Below are positions 13,125 to 26,300 of a DNA stretch of 64,000 bases, piece after piece. Source of the stretch: Mytilus galloprovincialis (Eukaryota; Mollusca; Bivalvia; Mytilida; Mytilidae). Each line of letters opens with the position of its first letter. The stretch's first letter is position 1. Location: assembly GCF_965363235.1 (NCBI RefSeq), contig NC_134851.1, positions 49,480,833 through 49,544,832 of the forward strand, written 5' to 3'. Made by a program: the position numbers and the translations under genes. The notes below the pieces were generated by a model. It was given only the letters and a program-made list of their open reading frames with translations, ran no database searches and was not told the origin of the DNA.

Positions 13125-13215
13125 TTTTCTCACCGGAACGGGGATCGAACCAGGAACTTATGTTTTTTTATAGTCCGATGCACTAACCTATGTTACTTTT
13201 GTATAATGAGGATCA
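13125..13215 (-). other. tRNA-derived SINE head or tRNA-like fragment
   Basis: On the - strand, 'ggttagtgcatcggactata' (A-box-like) precedes 'ggttcgatccc' (B box, 13141-13151). The layout resembles tRNA heads of animal SINEs. No clean acceptor stem is visible. It lies inside the 7.8-kb element. Confidence 0.45.
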
Positions 13216-13952
13216 ATGGTCTAGTTCCTCGTTGAAGACCCTCCAGCTCCTTTCAAGATGAAGAACAGGCACAAAAGGCCTGTTCATTAATAATTTGTAT
13301 TTTTTCTATATATTGTGTGCGATTTTGTCCCGTGTACATTTACTCCACATCTCTTTATTTTCTATTTCGGACCTGGACACGGCTCAATGCTAGTTTAGAC
13401 CTCCAATGTTAAAGGTCATATGGTTTTTTTTAAATTATTTGATGCCGTGGGATTGGGATTTTTAGCTTTAATGTAATCCATGTCAGGTTTTTAACTTGTA
13501 TTTACAGCAAAGATAGCCAGTTTTGTGTTCTGTAATATACTGTAACAGTTTAATTTTACTTGTCCGGTCGCATCGGAACTTCTCAAAACATCTTCCGAAC
13601 AATATCTGGACGTCGGTTTCGTGGGCATGTACAATTGCTAAACCACACATGAACGTTCTTTAGTCTTCGTAGATCTATTCCAACTTGAAGTCTTTTTGAA
13701 TCTACGACAAGCAGAATATGATATTTTAAACCATTAAATATTGAAGCCATAGTCATGAAGATCGATTACTTGATTGATGTTCCGTTAACGTAGCCGCAGA
13801 ACAAAAACGCAAGAGCTACTTTTGAATATTTCTACAATTTTAAGTAGTTTTCCACTCACAAACACAATAATATTTTCAACATTTATTAAGATATTTTTTT
13901 TTTACACTTTTTAACTTTTATGTTGTTTTAAAATATCAATTTGACTTGAACT

Positions 13953-14271
13953 TGGGATCCCACTAACATGTTTAACCCCGCCACATTCAAAATGTATGTG
14001 CCTGTCCCAAGTCAGAAGCCTGTAATTTAGTGGTTGTCGTTTGTTTATGTGTTACATTTTTGTTTTTCGTTCAATTTTTGTGCATAAATAAGTTAGTTTT
14101 CTTGTTTGAATTGTTGTCATTTCGGGGCCTTTTATATCTGACTATGCGGTATGGGCTTTGCTCATTGTTGAAGGCCGTACGATGACCTATAGTTGATAAT
14201 TTCTGTGTTATGTTGGTCTCTTGTGGAGAGTTGTCTCATTGACAATCATACCACATCTTCTTTTTTATATT
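13953..14271 (+). repeat. Rep-A copy
   Basis: Same sequence family as 5081-5467, in + orientation. It runs from 'gggatcccactaacatgttt' to 'cataccacatcttc'. It lies within the 7.8-kb element, so it was either carried along or inserted later. Confidence 0.65.
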
Positions 14272-14759
14272 TATATGAGTATATTAAATAAACATGTATA
14301 TACCAAGCTAAGTCAGTTTATATCTTGTTTTTCGTCTGACTATACAAAAGGCGAGAAGAGCTACTTGATAGATCAGGTTGACTGATAAGCTGTCTATATA
14401 AAGTAATGGGACAATGCATGGCATGAAGACATCACCAAATCACCGTATGCAATACTCAAAAAGACATCCAGGGCTTACCATATAGTCACAACTACCCACC
14501 AACAGGCCGTGAGCTTTGGTTGGCTCTTAACTCAAATCAAAGAGCACAGCAAAATGTCAAAATATTCTATTCAAACCGGGTGACCTGGGAGAAAAACATT
14601 GAAATTTTCCAAAGAAACACACACACACCTCAACTTTTAATAAGGAGATTTGGTATTAATGCAAATGAGTCAACTATCCAACAAAGTTCAAATGTAGTGG
14701 ATGTAAGCAATTATATATAGGCGACCATATAATCTTCGACAATGAGAAAACACATACGG

Positions 14760-15177
14760 TATTATTCGTTTTGTGTAGTTTCTTTTGTTTACTATTTTGT
14801 CATCGGACTCGGATTTCTTTTAAACTGAGTTTCTCTGTGCATATTGTTGTGTGTTTGTTTATTCTACATCAGCTAGATATAATTGTATCTGTAGCGGGAG
14901 GGTTGAGATCTAACAAAGCATGTTTAGCCCCGCCGTATTTTTGCGCCTGTCCCAAGACAGTAGACTCTGATCTTTGTTAGTTTTTTATGTTTTTTTTTTT
15001 CTAAGTTAAGTGTGATGTCCATTTTCACATTACTAGTATATTTTTTTATTTAGAGACCAGCTGAAGCCCGGATTTTCTCGTTGTGTTGAAGACTCATTGT
15101 TGGCCTTCGGCTGTGCTCTTTGGTTAGGCTGACTGTTGTTTCTTTGACACATTTTTTATTTCCATTCTCAATTGTAT
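14760..15177 (+). repeat. Rep-B copy (5'-truncated retroelement tail)
   Basis: Matches the region downstream of the Penelope-like coding remnant at 34036-34330, from 'catcggactcgga' to the end 'atttccattctcaatt'. It starts partway through that tail, as expected of a 5'-truncated copy. Non-coding. Confidence 0.6.
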
Positions 15178-15602
15178 TGATTGATCAATTGAATGATTCA
15201 TTGATTGATTGATTGATTGATCATTTTACTACAAGCAAAAGTCATGATCATTTGAGAATCCTTTATGTGTATTGTAGTGTTAATTTCACCAATGAAACTC
15301 GACATTAATGTTTGTCTTAATATTAAATTTCTTTGTAAACTCTAAAATTACCGTCTGATTATAATAAGACACGCAAGAATAAAAAAAATATTTGGCCTTC
15401 AATGTCTCAACCTTTTTTAATGTGAGTAACTTCATTGTTCACTTAGATTTCGATTTTGATATTGTTTTTGCAAGTTTCCATAATAGATTTCCGGTAATTG
15501 TTCTGCATAAAACCCTATGGGAAAGCACATTAACTAAATTTTCCAAACGTTTATTGGAACCTAATGATTTGGCAAGGTGTTGCAACCTGTAATGTAAAAA
15601 AG
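15178..15602. other. Non-coding; holds a short shared motif
   Basis: A tgat run (about 15182-15222) is followed by AT-rich sequence. Bases 15466-15515, around 'gatttccggtaattgttctg', recur on the - strand at about 18880-18930. Confidence 0.4.
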
Positions 15603-15861
15603 TTACAGCCGATTGCACTGAGTGTGTAGGCAAAGGTAGCCTATCCTTGGTTAGCTTGCTTGTATTATTAGGTTAGGTAAACTACCCTCCTTTAAGAGTA
15701 TACTAGTTCGACAAATAACCAATCAATCTGTCTGTAGGACTAGGCTCCTTCTACAGGAGGGTGGTATACCTTACCTAGTTACTTCATAGTTCAGCTAACA
15801 AACATGTCAAGCGATCCAAAGATATTACCTTTGTCAACACACTCAATATAATCGGCTGTAA
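15603..15861. mobile_element. Hairpin MITE, about 260 bp
   Basis: The ends TTACAGCCGATT and AATCGGCTGTAA are reverse complements. Pairing extends about 35 bp inward through gagtgtgt and caaaggta. A second inverted pair sits further in (taggtaaactaccctcc with ggagggtggtataccttacc). The sequence is non-coding and could form one long hairpin. Flanking duplication unclear. Confidence 0.6.
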
Positions 15862-16594
15862 TGAAAATGCGGAGTTTGTGAGAGCAGGCTCAAGCAACCA
15901 GTCGGTAGCAGTCAGTTTTCAAATATATAAAAACAAATATTGCATAAGACTCAAACGTACTTAAAATGTTTTTATTAATATATAACCACTATATCATCAG
16001 TTTTTAAAATATAATTAAGTAGTCAAAGACACTTTTCAATGAATTTTAAAATTTCATTTCTGGTTTATTTAAGAATTGAATGCTTTTTTTTGTTACTTCA
16101 TTGAGGTGTAAAGCGATGACCGAAATACATTTTGTATGAAAAGCGGAAGAGCTTCATTCTGAAAATGTACGCACGGTCAACGCTTTTACATCCCTATGAA
16201 GTTACAAAAAGAAGCATTCAATATTTATAATTACATGTTTTAGCTAGGATCATGAAAACACGATTTTTATCAAGTTTTTATTAAATTCACCTTTGCACTT
16301 TATTGTGGGACCTCGTGTCATCATGAATAATGATTTTCGTTGTGTAATGTAACATGAGATATGCAGTTAGCCAATCAGAATAACGAATTATAATGAAACA
16401 TACCTCTTATGTTATTATTAGTTATATAAAGCCAAAATCAATCGCTTTCGATATATTACACAGCGTACTGCCCGCTTTACATTTTAAATAGTCAACACTT
16501 GGAATGTTTATAGAATCGTAAATAATTATGATTTTTTTTAATGATGGCAAAATTGCACTATTAGTTCATGAAAAGTAATAATAATTCTGCATTA

Positions 16595-18196
16595 CAGTGA
16601 GTTGACTGTTAGTGTTGCTCTCCACCAATAGCAATTCATTCAAAATTTTGACCCAATTGCAATTTGTTTTATAAAATCAAATTGTTCAACTGGTCAGAAT
16701 TTTGAACCAACTGCTGTCGAAAACAACAGACCAGTCATGAAAGTGCAAGGTGATAAAATAAAACATACTTACAATCCTATAAGACTTTAATCCACTTTAA
16801 TGATGTTGTGACAAAATTAGTTTATCAGTTTGTATAGTTATATTATATTCATTTCCATGCTGAAGGGGAACTGTTTATTTTGAATTGCTATTAAATTGTC
16901 CAAACTAAGCTTTCATATAGTTTTTCTTTCTAAAAGTATTCTATATTTATAAGAATCAGATATCATTTTAAATAAAACATCATATATTCAGTAAAATATG
17001 TGTGAAATAACAATATGCTATTGATAAGTTTTCAGGGGAGATAACCTAAAATATTATTCTTTTGAATAAAGACTTTTTGAAAGAAAAGTTATTATCACCC
17101 CCATGGAAACTTCCTACAAACATATATTGCAATTTTACACATATTTTACTGAATATGAAATGTTTTAATTCACATAATGTCTGATTCTTATAAATATAAA
17201 ATTGAGAATGGAAATGGGGAATGTGTCAAAGAGACAACAACCCGACCATAGAAAAAACAACAGTAGAAGGTCACTAACAGGTCTTCAATGTAGCGAGACA
17301 TTCCCGCACCCGGAGGCGTCCTTCAGCTGGCCCCTAAACAAATATATACTAGTTCAGTGATAATGAACGCCATACTAATTTCCGAATTGTACACAAGAAA
17401 CTAAAATAAAAAAAATACAAGACTAACAAAGGCCAGAGGCTCCTGACTTGGGACAGGCGCAAAAATGTGGCGGGTTAAACATGTTTATGAGATCTCAACC
17501 CTCCCCCTATACCTCTAGCCAATGTAGAAAAGTAAATGCATAACAATACGCACATTTAAAATTCAATTCAAGAGAGAAGTCCGAGTCTGATGTCAGAAGA
17601 TGTAACCAAAGAAAATAAACAAAATGACAATAATACATAAATAACAACAGACTACTAGCAGTTAACTGACATGCCAGCTCCAGACTTCAATTAAACTGAT
17701 TGAAAGATTATGATTTCATCATATGAATATCAGGCACAATCCTTCACTATTTTAGATTATCTCCCCTGAAAACTTATCAATAGCATATTGTTATTTCACA
17801 CATATTTTACTGAATATATGATGTTTTATTTAAAATGATATCTGATTCTTATAAATATAGAATACTTTTAGAAAAAAAAACTATATGAAAGCTTAGTTTG
17901 GACAATTTAATAGCAATTCAAAATAAACAGTTCCCCTTCAGCATGGAAATGACTATAATATATCTATACAAACTGATAAACTAATTTTGTCACAACATCA
18001 TTAAAGTGGAGTTAAAGTCTTATAGGATTGTAAGTATGTTTTATTTTATCACCTTGCACTTTCACATTTTGACTGAACAATTTGTTCAATATTCTGACCA
18101 GTTGAACAATTTGGTTTAATAAAACAAATTGCAATTGGGTCAAAATTTTGAATGAGTTGCAATTGGTGGAGAGCAACACTAACAGTCAACTCACTG
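16595..18196. mobile_element. Tc1/mariner-like element with ~450-bp inverted arms
   Basis: The left end CAGTGAGTTGACTGTTAG and the right end (its reverse complement, ending CTCACTG) are each flanked by TA (16593-16594 and 18197-18198), the Tc1/mariner target. The arms (about 16595-17060 and 17745-18196) are nearly identical. An extra inverted fragment of the arm lies at about 17085-17196. The centre is occupied by a Rep-B copy. No transposase frame remains. The high arm identity suggests fairly recent arm exchange or insertion. Confidence 0.7.
17197..17745 (-). repeat. Rep-B copy inserted in the Tc1-like element
   Basis: Reading on the - strand it runs from 'gtgcctgatattcatatgat' to 'ccatttccattctcaat'. 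It matches 34585-35143 closely, so it is a 5'-truncated copy of the Penelope-like element whose coding remnant lies at 34036-34330. It sits between the two arms of the element at 16595-18196. Confidence 0.65.
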
Positions 18197-18469
18197 TAAA
18201 AGAAAAGAAAGTTGCACTCGTGCTTTAACTTTTTTTTTGCCACACAAAACTGTTTTTACAAAACATTCTATCTCTGAACTAGTGGATTTCGCTTAAATAT
18301 GACTGGACAAAAGGTTTATTTTTTGTATTCAAAGTATGGTGGGCAAGTAAATTATTTATTAGCTTAAAAAGGATTGATCCGTGCTATAAATTAACTTGTA
18401 ATTTTGATCAAATAGGCCCTAGATCTCTAGCTTACGTTCTCACCAAGAGCAGATAAAAGTATTGCCGCA

Positions 18470-18862
18470 GAATTTTTTTATTAACTGTCTGGTAAGGATT
18501 TTTGTAGGGTATACGACCTGAACTTTAGACCTACTTTAGAAAAAAAACTAAGCAGAACAACACCCTGGATTTTTCTACTGTAGACCCCAGCTGCCAAGCT
18601 TCCCTTTGCACCTAGTGAGGACAATTTTTATTAAATTTTCGGTAAGGATGGGGTTCGGTGTTCGACCCCAACTTTGGACCTATGTTTGAAAAAAAATAAG
18701 CTAAAGAGCAACCTTAATTTTTTTTCTCCAGCAGCCATCAGCTACCAAGCTCCCCTTCACACATTGTTCGGACAGAAGTATTTCCGTAGACATTTGTTTA
18801 TTAACTTTTATGTAATGATGGGGTAGGGTGGGTAACTGCGGTCCACTTGAAAAAAAATTACA
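18470..18862. repeat. Degenerate tandem repeat, period ~160 bp
   Basis: Three diverged units each contain 'tttattaa...', then 'ggtaaggat' or 'gtaatgatgg', then 'gacc...actttagacct', then an A run and 'taagc'. Units start near 18470, 18630 and 18790. Non-coding. Confidence 0.5.
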
Positions 18863-19484
18863 GGGACTCCAATGTGGTGTGGTCTATGCAGAACAATTAC
18901 CGGAAATCTATGGTAGTTTGCAAAATAATAATCTTTTTTTATAATGTGATATGTAAAATGTTGGTAAATAATGAAAGCATGCTTCTGAATTAATAGACAT
19001 AGAAATAAAGAGAAACCATATGATAACCAATAGCAATCTCCCAGAGACAAACTAACGTTCGTTAAGGCAACTAGTATGATGGTCTGGATTCGGGGTTCTT
19101 AATTTCTGTATTCTGTGATTTTTTATGCCATATTTCTCTATTTTTTATACTTTTTGACAATTATTCTCTTATTATTACATTTTAATACCATTATTCTAGC
19201 TATTTTATTTATTTCTTGGTCCATTGTCTCTATTATTTATATTTTTTGTCTACTATTCCCAATTCCATAATCCCCCATCAACGACCTCTAGTTAATGTCA
19301 CCTTATAGTCTTCACAAATAAGCAAAATTAATACCTTATAGGCTCCTAATGACAAACCAATTTAATATCCCAGTTTGAATTGTGAAATTGCAGAAATTTT
19401 GAAAATTAAATCAAGCAAAATACATTATCGTCCTCGTAGTTCGTAAAATACTGGCAGATGGATCTTGGTCATCAATTCTAATAA
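18863..19484. other. No recognisable feature
   Basis: AT-rich interior of the 7.8-kb element, apart from the shared motif at about 18880-18930. Confidence 0.4.
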
Positions 19485-19689
19485 TCTTGGATCGACCTTT
19501 CTAAACTTAAAAGTAATAAAGTTCACGCATCCATATTGTTCCGATTGCTAAAGACTTTTGCATCCGTCGACATTATCTTCGATTAAAGTAGTATTGATCT
19601 GACAACCGCTGTGCATGTATACTTTAACGACCTTTAAATGAATGACAAATGACAAACATTGAATGACAATTAAACTGTGTTGGAAAGAT

Positions 19690-20015
19690 AACATGAATAC
19701 ACTTTCGTTTTTCGTTTTTTGTTTTTGTGAAATCAAAATTGAAAAATGAAAATACTTTTGTTTTTCGTTTTTTGTTTGTGAAATCAAAAACGAAAAACGA
19801 AAACACTTTTGTTTTTCATTTTAATTTTTAAGAAATCAAAAACGAAAAATGAAAACACTTTTGTTTTTCGTTTTGGTTTTTAAGAAATCAAAAACGAAAA
19901 ATGAAAACACTTTCTTTTTTCATTTTTGTTTTTATGAAATCAAAAACGAAAAATGAAAACACTTTCGTTTTTTGTTTTTTGTTTTTGATATTTCAAAACG
20001 AAAAACGAATGGACG
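19690..20015 (-). repeat. Minisatellite in right arm of the 7.8-kb element
   Basis: Inverted copy of the array at 12255-12560, with about six units. Unit order and wording correspond closely to the left arm, showing that the arrays are part of the terminal repeats and not independent microsatellites. Confidence 0.8.
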
Positions 20016-20031
20016 CAGATATACACGGACC

Positions 20032-20062
20032 CTCATACCACATCCTCCTATATCTATGATTT
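20032..20062 (+). repeat. Rep-F copy, right half
   Basis: Starts with the duplicated CTCATA and continues 'ccacatcctcctatatctat', completing the Rep-F repeat broken at 12242. Confidence 0.65.
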
Positions 20063-20360
20063 CAACATGTTCAATGCAAACATGTTTGCATTCCTTATAT
20101 GTGATTGAACTGCTGCTAAATTGGATATAGATTATTTGCAAATGATTTTGTCAAAACATTCGAAAGAACTAATAACAAATTACTGCATATCGGTAATTTT
20201 GATATTTAACGGTAAATTGCTTTTTGTAGATTGAGTGAGCGATAAAGTTAAGTTAAGATATCCGTTACTTGCGTATCCGCTTGCTCTGTTAAGATATAGA
20301 ATGTTTATTTTAACTTCAATTGTTAAAGCATTGATAGGATTCTAAATTCTTTACTTGTAG
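20063..20360. other. Region upstream of the GPCR first coding exon
   Basis: No TATA box or other promoter motif is convincing. The sequence just before the start codon (ttctttacttgtag) looks like a splice acceptor, so a 5' untranslated exon probably lies further upstream. Confidence 0.4.
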
Positions 20361-23300
20361 ATGCTACAGTTGAAAACAGCTGCAATGTCATCAATGAATA
20401 TATCGGATAATAACTCATTCTGTGGAACCCGTGGTGTTATGATAAATTTTCCAGTAAGTTTATTTGTGACCTTTGCTTTCTGCATTAAGTACCATGTCCT
20501 CATATTAAAAGACTGTAATCAAATCTTAATGTTGGGAATCCTGTTTTTGTCTATCACTTTCGATATTTACCGCCAAAACACGCGAGGGGTAATAAAAGTA
20601 CAACTTGAACATATAGTTTGTATTGATACTTAGTTTTCTAGTTTATTCACATCAAATATTATCGATAGCTCGATGAAGTTTATTTGCAACATACTGATAA
20701 CTAGTGTATGTCTAGTGTATTTGAAGTTAAAGGCTTTGGAACACTGTGAAAGAAGGATGTAATATACAAAACTCATAAGCTGACAACACCATGGCAAAAA
20801 GTGGAAAACGATCATAGATCCTAGATTACAAGTACTCTTCACTTTGCACTTAATATATACGCTACCAAATAAAAGTCTACATCGTTTTACACTTATGCGT
20901 GGGACGTGTTTTTTTAAATACCAGTTTCCAGTATCTTCTTTTTGACCGGCTCTACATTGTTGAATAAAATATTGCAAAGTCTATCTAAATTATTTTTCAA
21001 ATACTTTATCTTATTTGACAAACACTTTCGCACAATCGAGTGTAAAGGTCCACTTCAAATTTGCAATGGGTTGAGAGTATTTTCGCTCCGATTTGCAGCC
21101 CTCACTGTTACTTTGAAATGTAACTTTCATTTGTGTTTTTTATGCATGTTCTAGTTTAGCGCCATGGATTGATTAACTCATATCCTTTACTTTTTTATCA
21201 GCCTACAAAACACATATTTGACCTTGATATTGAGCAATACCATTTTCTGTTGTCATTTTCTATGTTATTCATTTATATGAAGTGTTTGATAAAACATTTT
21301 AACTATTAAAAATCGGACAAAATAAAGATCACTTAAACCATAAGGCTATTAGTTCTTTCTTTTATTATACTGTTACACCACTGTTCTAGGTTAGGGGAGG
21401 GTTGGATGCCTTCTTACATGTTTAACCCCACCACATTATGTATGTATGTGCCTGTCCCAAGTCAGGAGCCTGTAATTCAATGGTAGTCGCCTGTTTATAT
21501 GTTACATTTTTGTTTTTCGTTCATTTTTTGTACATAAATTAGGTCGTTAGTTTTCTTGGTTGAACTGTTTACATTGTCATTTTGGGGCCTTTTATAGCTA
21601 TCTATGCGGTATGGGATTTGCTCATTGTCGAAAGTCGTATAGTTGTTAAATTCTGTATCATTTGGTCTAGTGTTGAGCGTTATCTCATCGGCAATCATTC
21701 CACATCTTCTTTTTCATATTAAAAATTGTAATATCTATCTGTATAAGCTAAATTCGTTATATATCTTGTCATTGAAATGTACAGTCAGGAATTCTCTGCA
21801 ACAAACAGTGTCAAAGTAAAACAAAATATACAGAAAAACAACTCTTAACAAAAATCTACATTTTAATGATCAGAATGTTCAGATATGATAAGTTCAACAT
21901 GATCGATTGAGACTAACTATGTATGTGCATAGCATCTCTACAACTATGCTAAGCCAACAATGGTAAACTACACACCCCCAACCAACGCATATTTTTATCA
22001 ATCAACGAACAAAAATGACGTTTTTAATGATAACAATTGTTTGCATCCGATAAAAAACACCAATGTAATATTTAAATTAATCTAACGACAGCTTTGATGT
22101 TTGTTGACTGTGCATGTCGATTTCTAAATTGTTTCTCTAGGCTATGCATATGCAGCTTTGATAGTCTATGTCAACTTTGAATATACTAGTACGTGTATGG
22201 AGACCGTGATGTATCATGGTAAATATGGTAAAATTGTTTTGGAGATGTGGTTTAATATGCGCTAATTCACTGTGTGCTATTACAACTATTCACATTAACG
22301 ATGTTTGTAATTTAACATTGGATGAAAGGGTAAAATATTGCATTTCACTTTTTTTACTCATATCTATTATTATTTTTGAAATTTTCTGTTATACAGATTG
22401 AATGGGAAATAGCCAAATGGATTCGTTGTACAGAATTTGTTGTGACAGTGGTATTGAATGTGTCATTGTGTATTCTACTACAAAAGAAAGGAAAGAAGTC
22501 AAATCTCGTGTTATTTGTTTTCCATCTTGTTCTATCAGGTATTTTATAATATGTTTTATATAGATTGAAAAAAGAAGGAGAAAGATTCCAGATAGACAAT
22601 CAAACTCATCAAACTCATAGATCAAACATAAACTGACAACGCCATGGCTAATATTAAATACAAACCGAAAAACAATAGTACAAAAGACACAGCATAGAAA
22701 AACTAAATAACAGGCAACACGAACCCAATGAAAAACTCAATCGTATATATACGTAGTTACGACATCAGGAACATATCTGATATCATCTGTGAAAAGAATA
22801 TCCTGTATCGGTCAACCTACTTGTGGTGGTGTCCGTAAAATAACTAAGTGATTATTTCGACTTCACCATTTGTAACTCTTGATTAAAAAGCTTCTTTGTA
22901 AGCAGAATCCTCAATTAAGAAAAGCATGAAGTTCGGGAATATCGTATCAATTGGAATGTTGCAACATAGAAATGGAACGGTCACAATTGGAAAGCTGTAA
23001 ATCATTTCTGTTGTCGAAAAGGTTTTTTAACCGTTTCTTATTGGCAATTGCTAGATGTAAGTCAAGATATGGGCCTTTCTTGTGACTGTTTTATCCTTTA
23101 TCTCTAGTTCGATGGGATAAAAGAGTTCACATAGTCACCATATTATAATTTCTGTAGTGAGAGAACATCATCGAGACAACTCTCAAGCCAAGTCACAATT
23201 AGAAAAGTAAAGTATTATAGGTCAAGGTACGGTCCTCAAAACGGAGCCTAGACTCACAACGAAATCTATTCTTTTATACATGTGAGAGGTTTGGCTAGCT

Positions 23301-26300
23301 TTAAAACTATGTTTAATCCACCATTTTCTACATCAGAAATGATTGTACCAAGTCAGGAGTATGACAGTTGTTATCCATACGTTTAAGATTTCAAATTTTT
23401 ATTTTGCCATTTTATAAAAGATGTATATGGAACTTTTCGTTTTGTATTTTTCCTCAGCGTTCAGTATCTTTACGATTTTACATTTTACAGGACATAATCG
23501 ACCTAATTTTAAAATATACTTTTCTTTGTAGATATCGCCGTAGCAGTTTTTCATATATTTCCTCTGATTATCAATCATTTCTTTTCAAACTGGATGTTAG
23601 GACTTACCATGTGTAAGTTGAAGTTTTACCTCAGTAATGTTTCGTTGTTCGCCTCAACATACCTTATAGTGACAATAGCTGTGGACAGATTATTATGTGT
23701 GTTACATCCACTTGCAATTCTCCGTCAGCGACGAAGATACAAAACATGGATGATTACAATACCCTGGGGCCTGTCGTTTTTAGTAAACATTCCAATTCTT
23801 GTTTGGACCAAAATATTTACTATTTGTGAATGTAATATATGTACACCTGATCTCAGAGGCATTCGAGAGGTAAGTATGAAGATTAGTTTCATTTTCATTT
23901 ATTTTTTCTCATCTCTTAAACTTTGTACTTGTTTGACTTTATAACTATTTTGATTTGATCGTCACTGGTGAGTTTTATATTCCCGAAACGCGCGTCTGGC
24001 GTAGTAAATTATAATCCTGATACCTTTGATAACAACTTATTCAAACGCAATCATTTCTTTTGTCAAATAAAATGAAATGTGATTGAAATATTATTTGTAT
24101 CGTTAATTTATTCAGTTCGTTCAAAATTAAACAAACGTCATATACATTTTAAATAGTTGTGTTGTTGTTATCTTATGTTAAAGTATTATATATATATGCA
24201 TCATGTAACAAAATAAAAACATATAGAGTATTTTATTTATACAATTAAACTGTTGCCGTAGTAAAGACTGTTATATCGATGAGTTAAAGCATAGGCATAC
24301 TCCATATTTGAACAACGTATTTACTTTACCGAGGTAGAAGAGTTATATCGGTAAACAAAAAAGAAAGCCAATGTGATATACAAGTATAAGTCGAAGAACG
24401 ACCGCAATCATATTATTAAAAAAATAAAAGAAAAAAAAACTTGATTTAATTGTACAAAATAAAAGATTCATTCGGCATCAACTTGGATGAAGTGTATGTT
24501 CTAGAAGGGTATAGCCTATTGTATTTTACCTAAGTCCGTCCAAAAACGACAATTTAGGGAATACATAAATTTTATGTCTCCTTTTAATTTTATAACCAAA
24601 CAACAACGAATGGTCAAAGTAAAAATGACTGTGTGTTCCATATGCTATTGACACCTTTCGAAACCAATATTAAGTTGCTTGAACTTTTAACTGATATAGT
24701 GCTGGTCTTTTGAAGTATTTTTGATTATTTTAAGTAGTGTCAAATAAGACAAATTCTACAAAAAATATCATGTTTTTTTTCAGATAGCGCTCTTGCTCAA
24801 CGCTGCCTTCCTGTTATTTATTCCATCACTAGTTCTTATATTATGTTATAGTACGATAATGTTCTTCATTTGTCAGAAACTTCAAATAAAACATGGTCAA
24901 AGATTGTCAGAAATAGGTAAGAGCTATTGTTCCTATACTGTAATCGTGATTCGTGATAAAAATTAAATCATCACGTTTTATGAACTGTTTTTAAATGACA
25001 GCCTGGAGACAGCAAATAAATATTTATACTAATGATTCGAAAACAAACCGACATTGACATCAAAAGAAAACAAAAACGACCAAAAGATAAACAGCAGCAT
25101 TTAGAACACAACATAAAAACTTAGTAGACACCATCAATAGTTAACACCAATTATTTTCTGTATATCAGAATTAATTTCAATCCAGTTGACACCGGTTACA
25201 ATATGGTGTTGGTTACGGAAAATATTTAAACTTATTATAAATAGTAGATTTTGGAAGCATATAATGACTATAGTGTACCGTTAATTTGTCTTCAAAAACT
25301 AAAAGGAAAATTGAGGATCCTTTCCATTTCTTATTATTAGATTGATAAAACTATAAAGAGACAATATCAGATCAAAGTATTCTCTTGTCCGCGATCTGAT
25401 CCAAACCTAAATATATTTTCTTGAATATTTAATATTAGCATGTCGTCGTTCGCATTTAAGTTCATATATCATTATTATGTCTAGTTTGATAATCTGATTA
25501 AACGACACCTATTGTTAATGTTTTTATAACTTTGATTTTGATCTAAACCTAAATAGATTTTTTTGAATATTTGATATAAGCATGCCGTCGTCCGCATTAA
25601 AGTTCATATAACATTACTATATCTAGCTTGATTATCTGTTTTTATGACAGCTATAATAATTAATAATGTGTTTTATAGGTTTAATAAGGCAAGCTACAAA
25701 CAACTGTCGATGCCGTGTTTTTTCCAAAGCAAATAGGAGAAGTACTATCATGACATTTGTAGTTAGCATCAGTAAGTAGCAGATTACATTGATAATAAAA
25801 TTGAAAATGGAAACGTGAAAGAGACAACAACTCGACTAAACAGTACAAAAGAACTCAAAACCACTTATGGGTCTTCGAGAACATCCCGCACTTGAGGCTG
25901 GTTTTAGCCGTCGCCTTACTATAAATGTATACAAGTTCAAAGAAAGTGACGACATTGAACTAGAAATCATCTAAATGAACTTAATTATAAAATACAAACA
26001 AGACTAACAAGGGCCTAATGTTCTTGACTTGGGACACGTTCAAACATTGAACATGTGTATACTGCTGATTATAAGCTTAATCAAAAGTAGTATGCATTAA
26101 ATGAATTTAACTAACGCTATTCATTTTCCTTGATTTTCGACCTAAGAATAGCATAACATTGAGAATTAAAGAATAATTGAAAGGGGGTTGAACGGAATAT
26201 TTTCATGTCACTGTCTAATGTCAAAAATATTATCAGTTTTCGTACTTCCTATTTGTTTTTGTTATTATTTTTTGTGAGGTCTGATGTTGATTGTAGATGT

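Larger units (their letters stand above)
12243..20031. mobile_element. 7.8-kb element with ~545-bp terminal inverted repeats
   Basis: Both ends begin GGTCCGTGTATATCTGCGTC read inward. The inverted arms run about 12243-12785 and 19485-20031 and match closely. CTCATA flanks both sides (12237-12242 and 20032-20037), a 6-bp target duplication. Removing the element rejoins the two halves of a Rep-F repeat exactly. Each arm carries a minisatellite of about 50 bp. The interior is full of other insertions (Rep-A, Rep-B, a MITE and a Tc1-like element) and shows no coding frame I can recognise, so the superfamily is undecided. Long arms with 6-bp duplications occur in more than one class. Confidence 0.8.

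Noticed and set aside
12243-20031. Assigning the 7.8-kb element to the Polinton group because of long arms and a 6-bp duplication
   Set aside because: No polymerase, integrase or capsid-type coding sequence is recognisable and the size is too small; the evidence does not support that family over others.
23368-23616. 82-residue frame just before GPCR exon 3
   Set aside because: It is in a different frame from the receptor and crosses the splice acceptor at 23531; the receptor frame starts at 23532.
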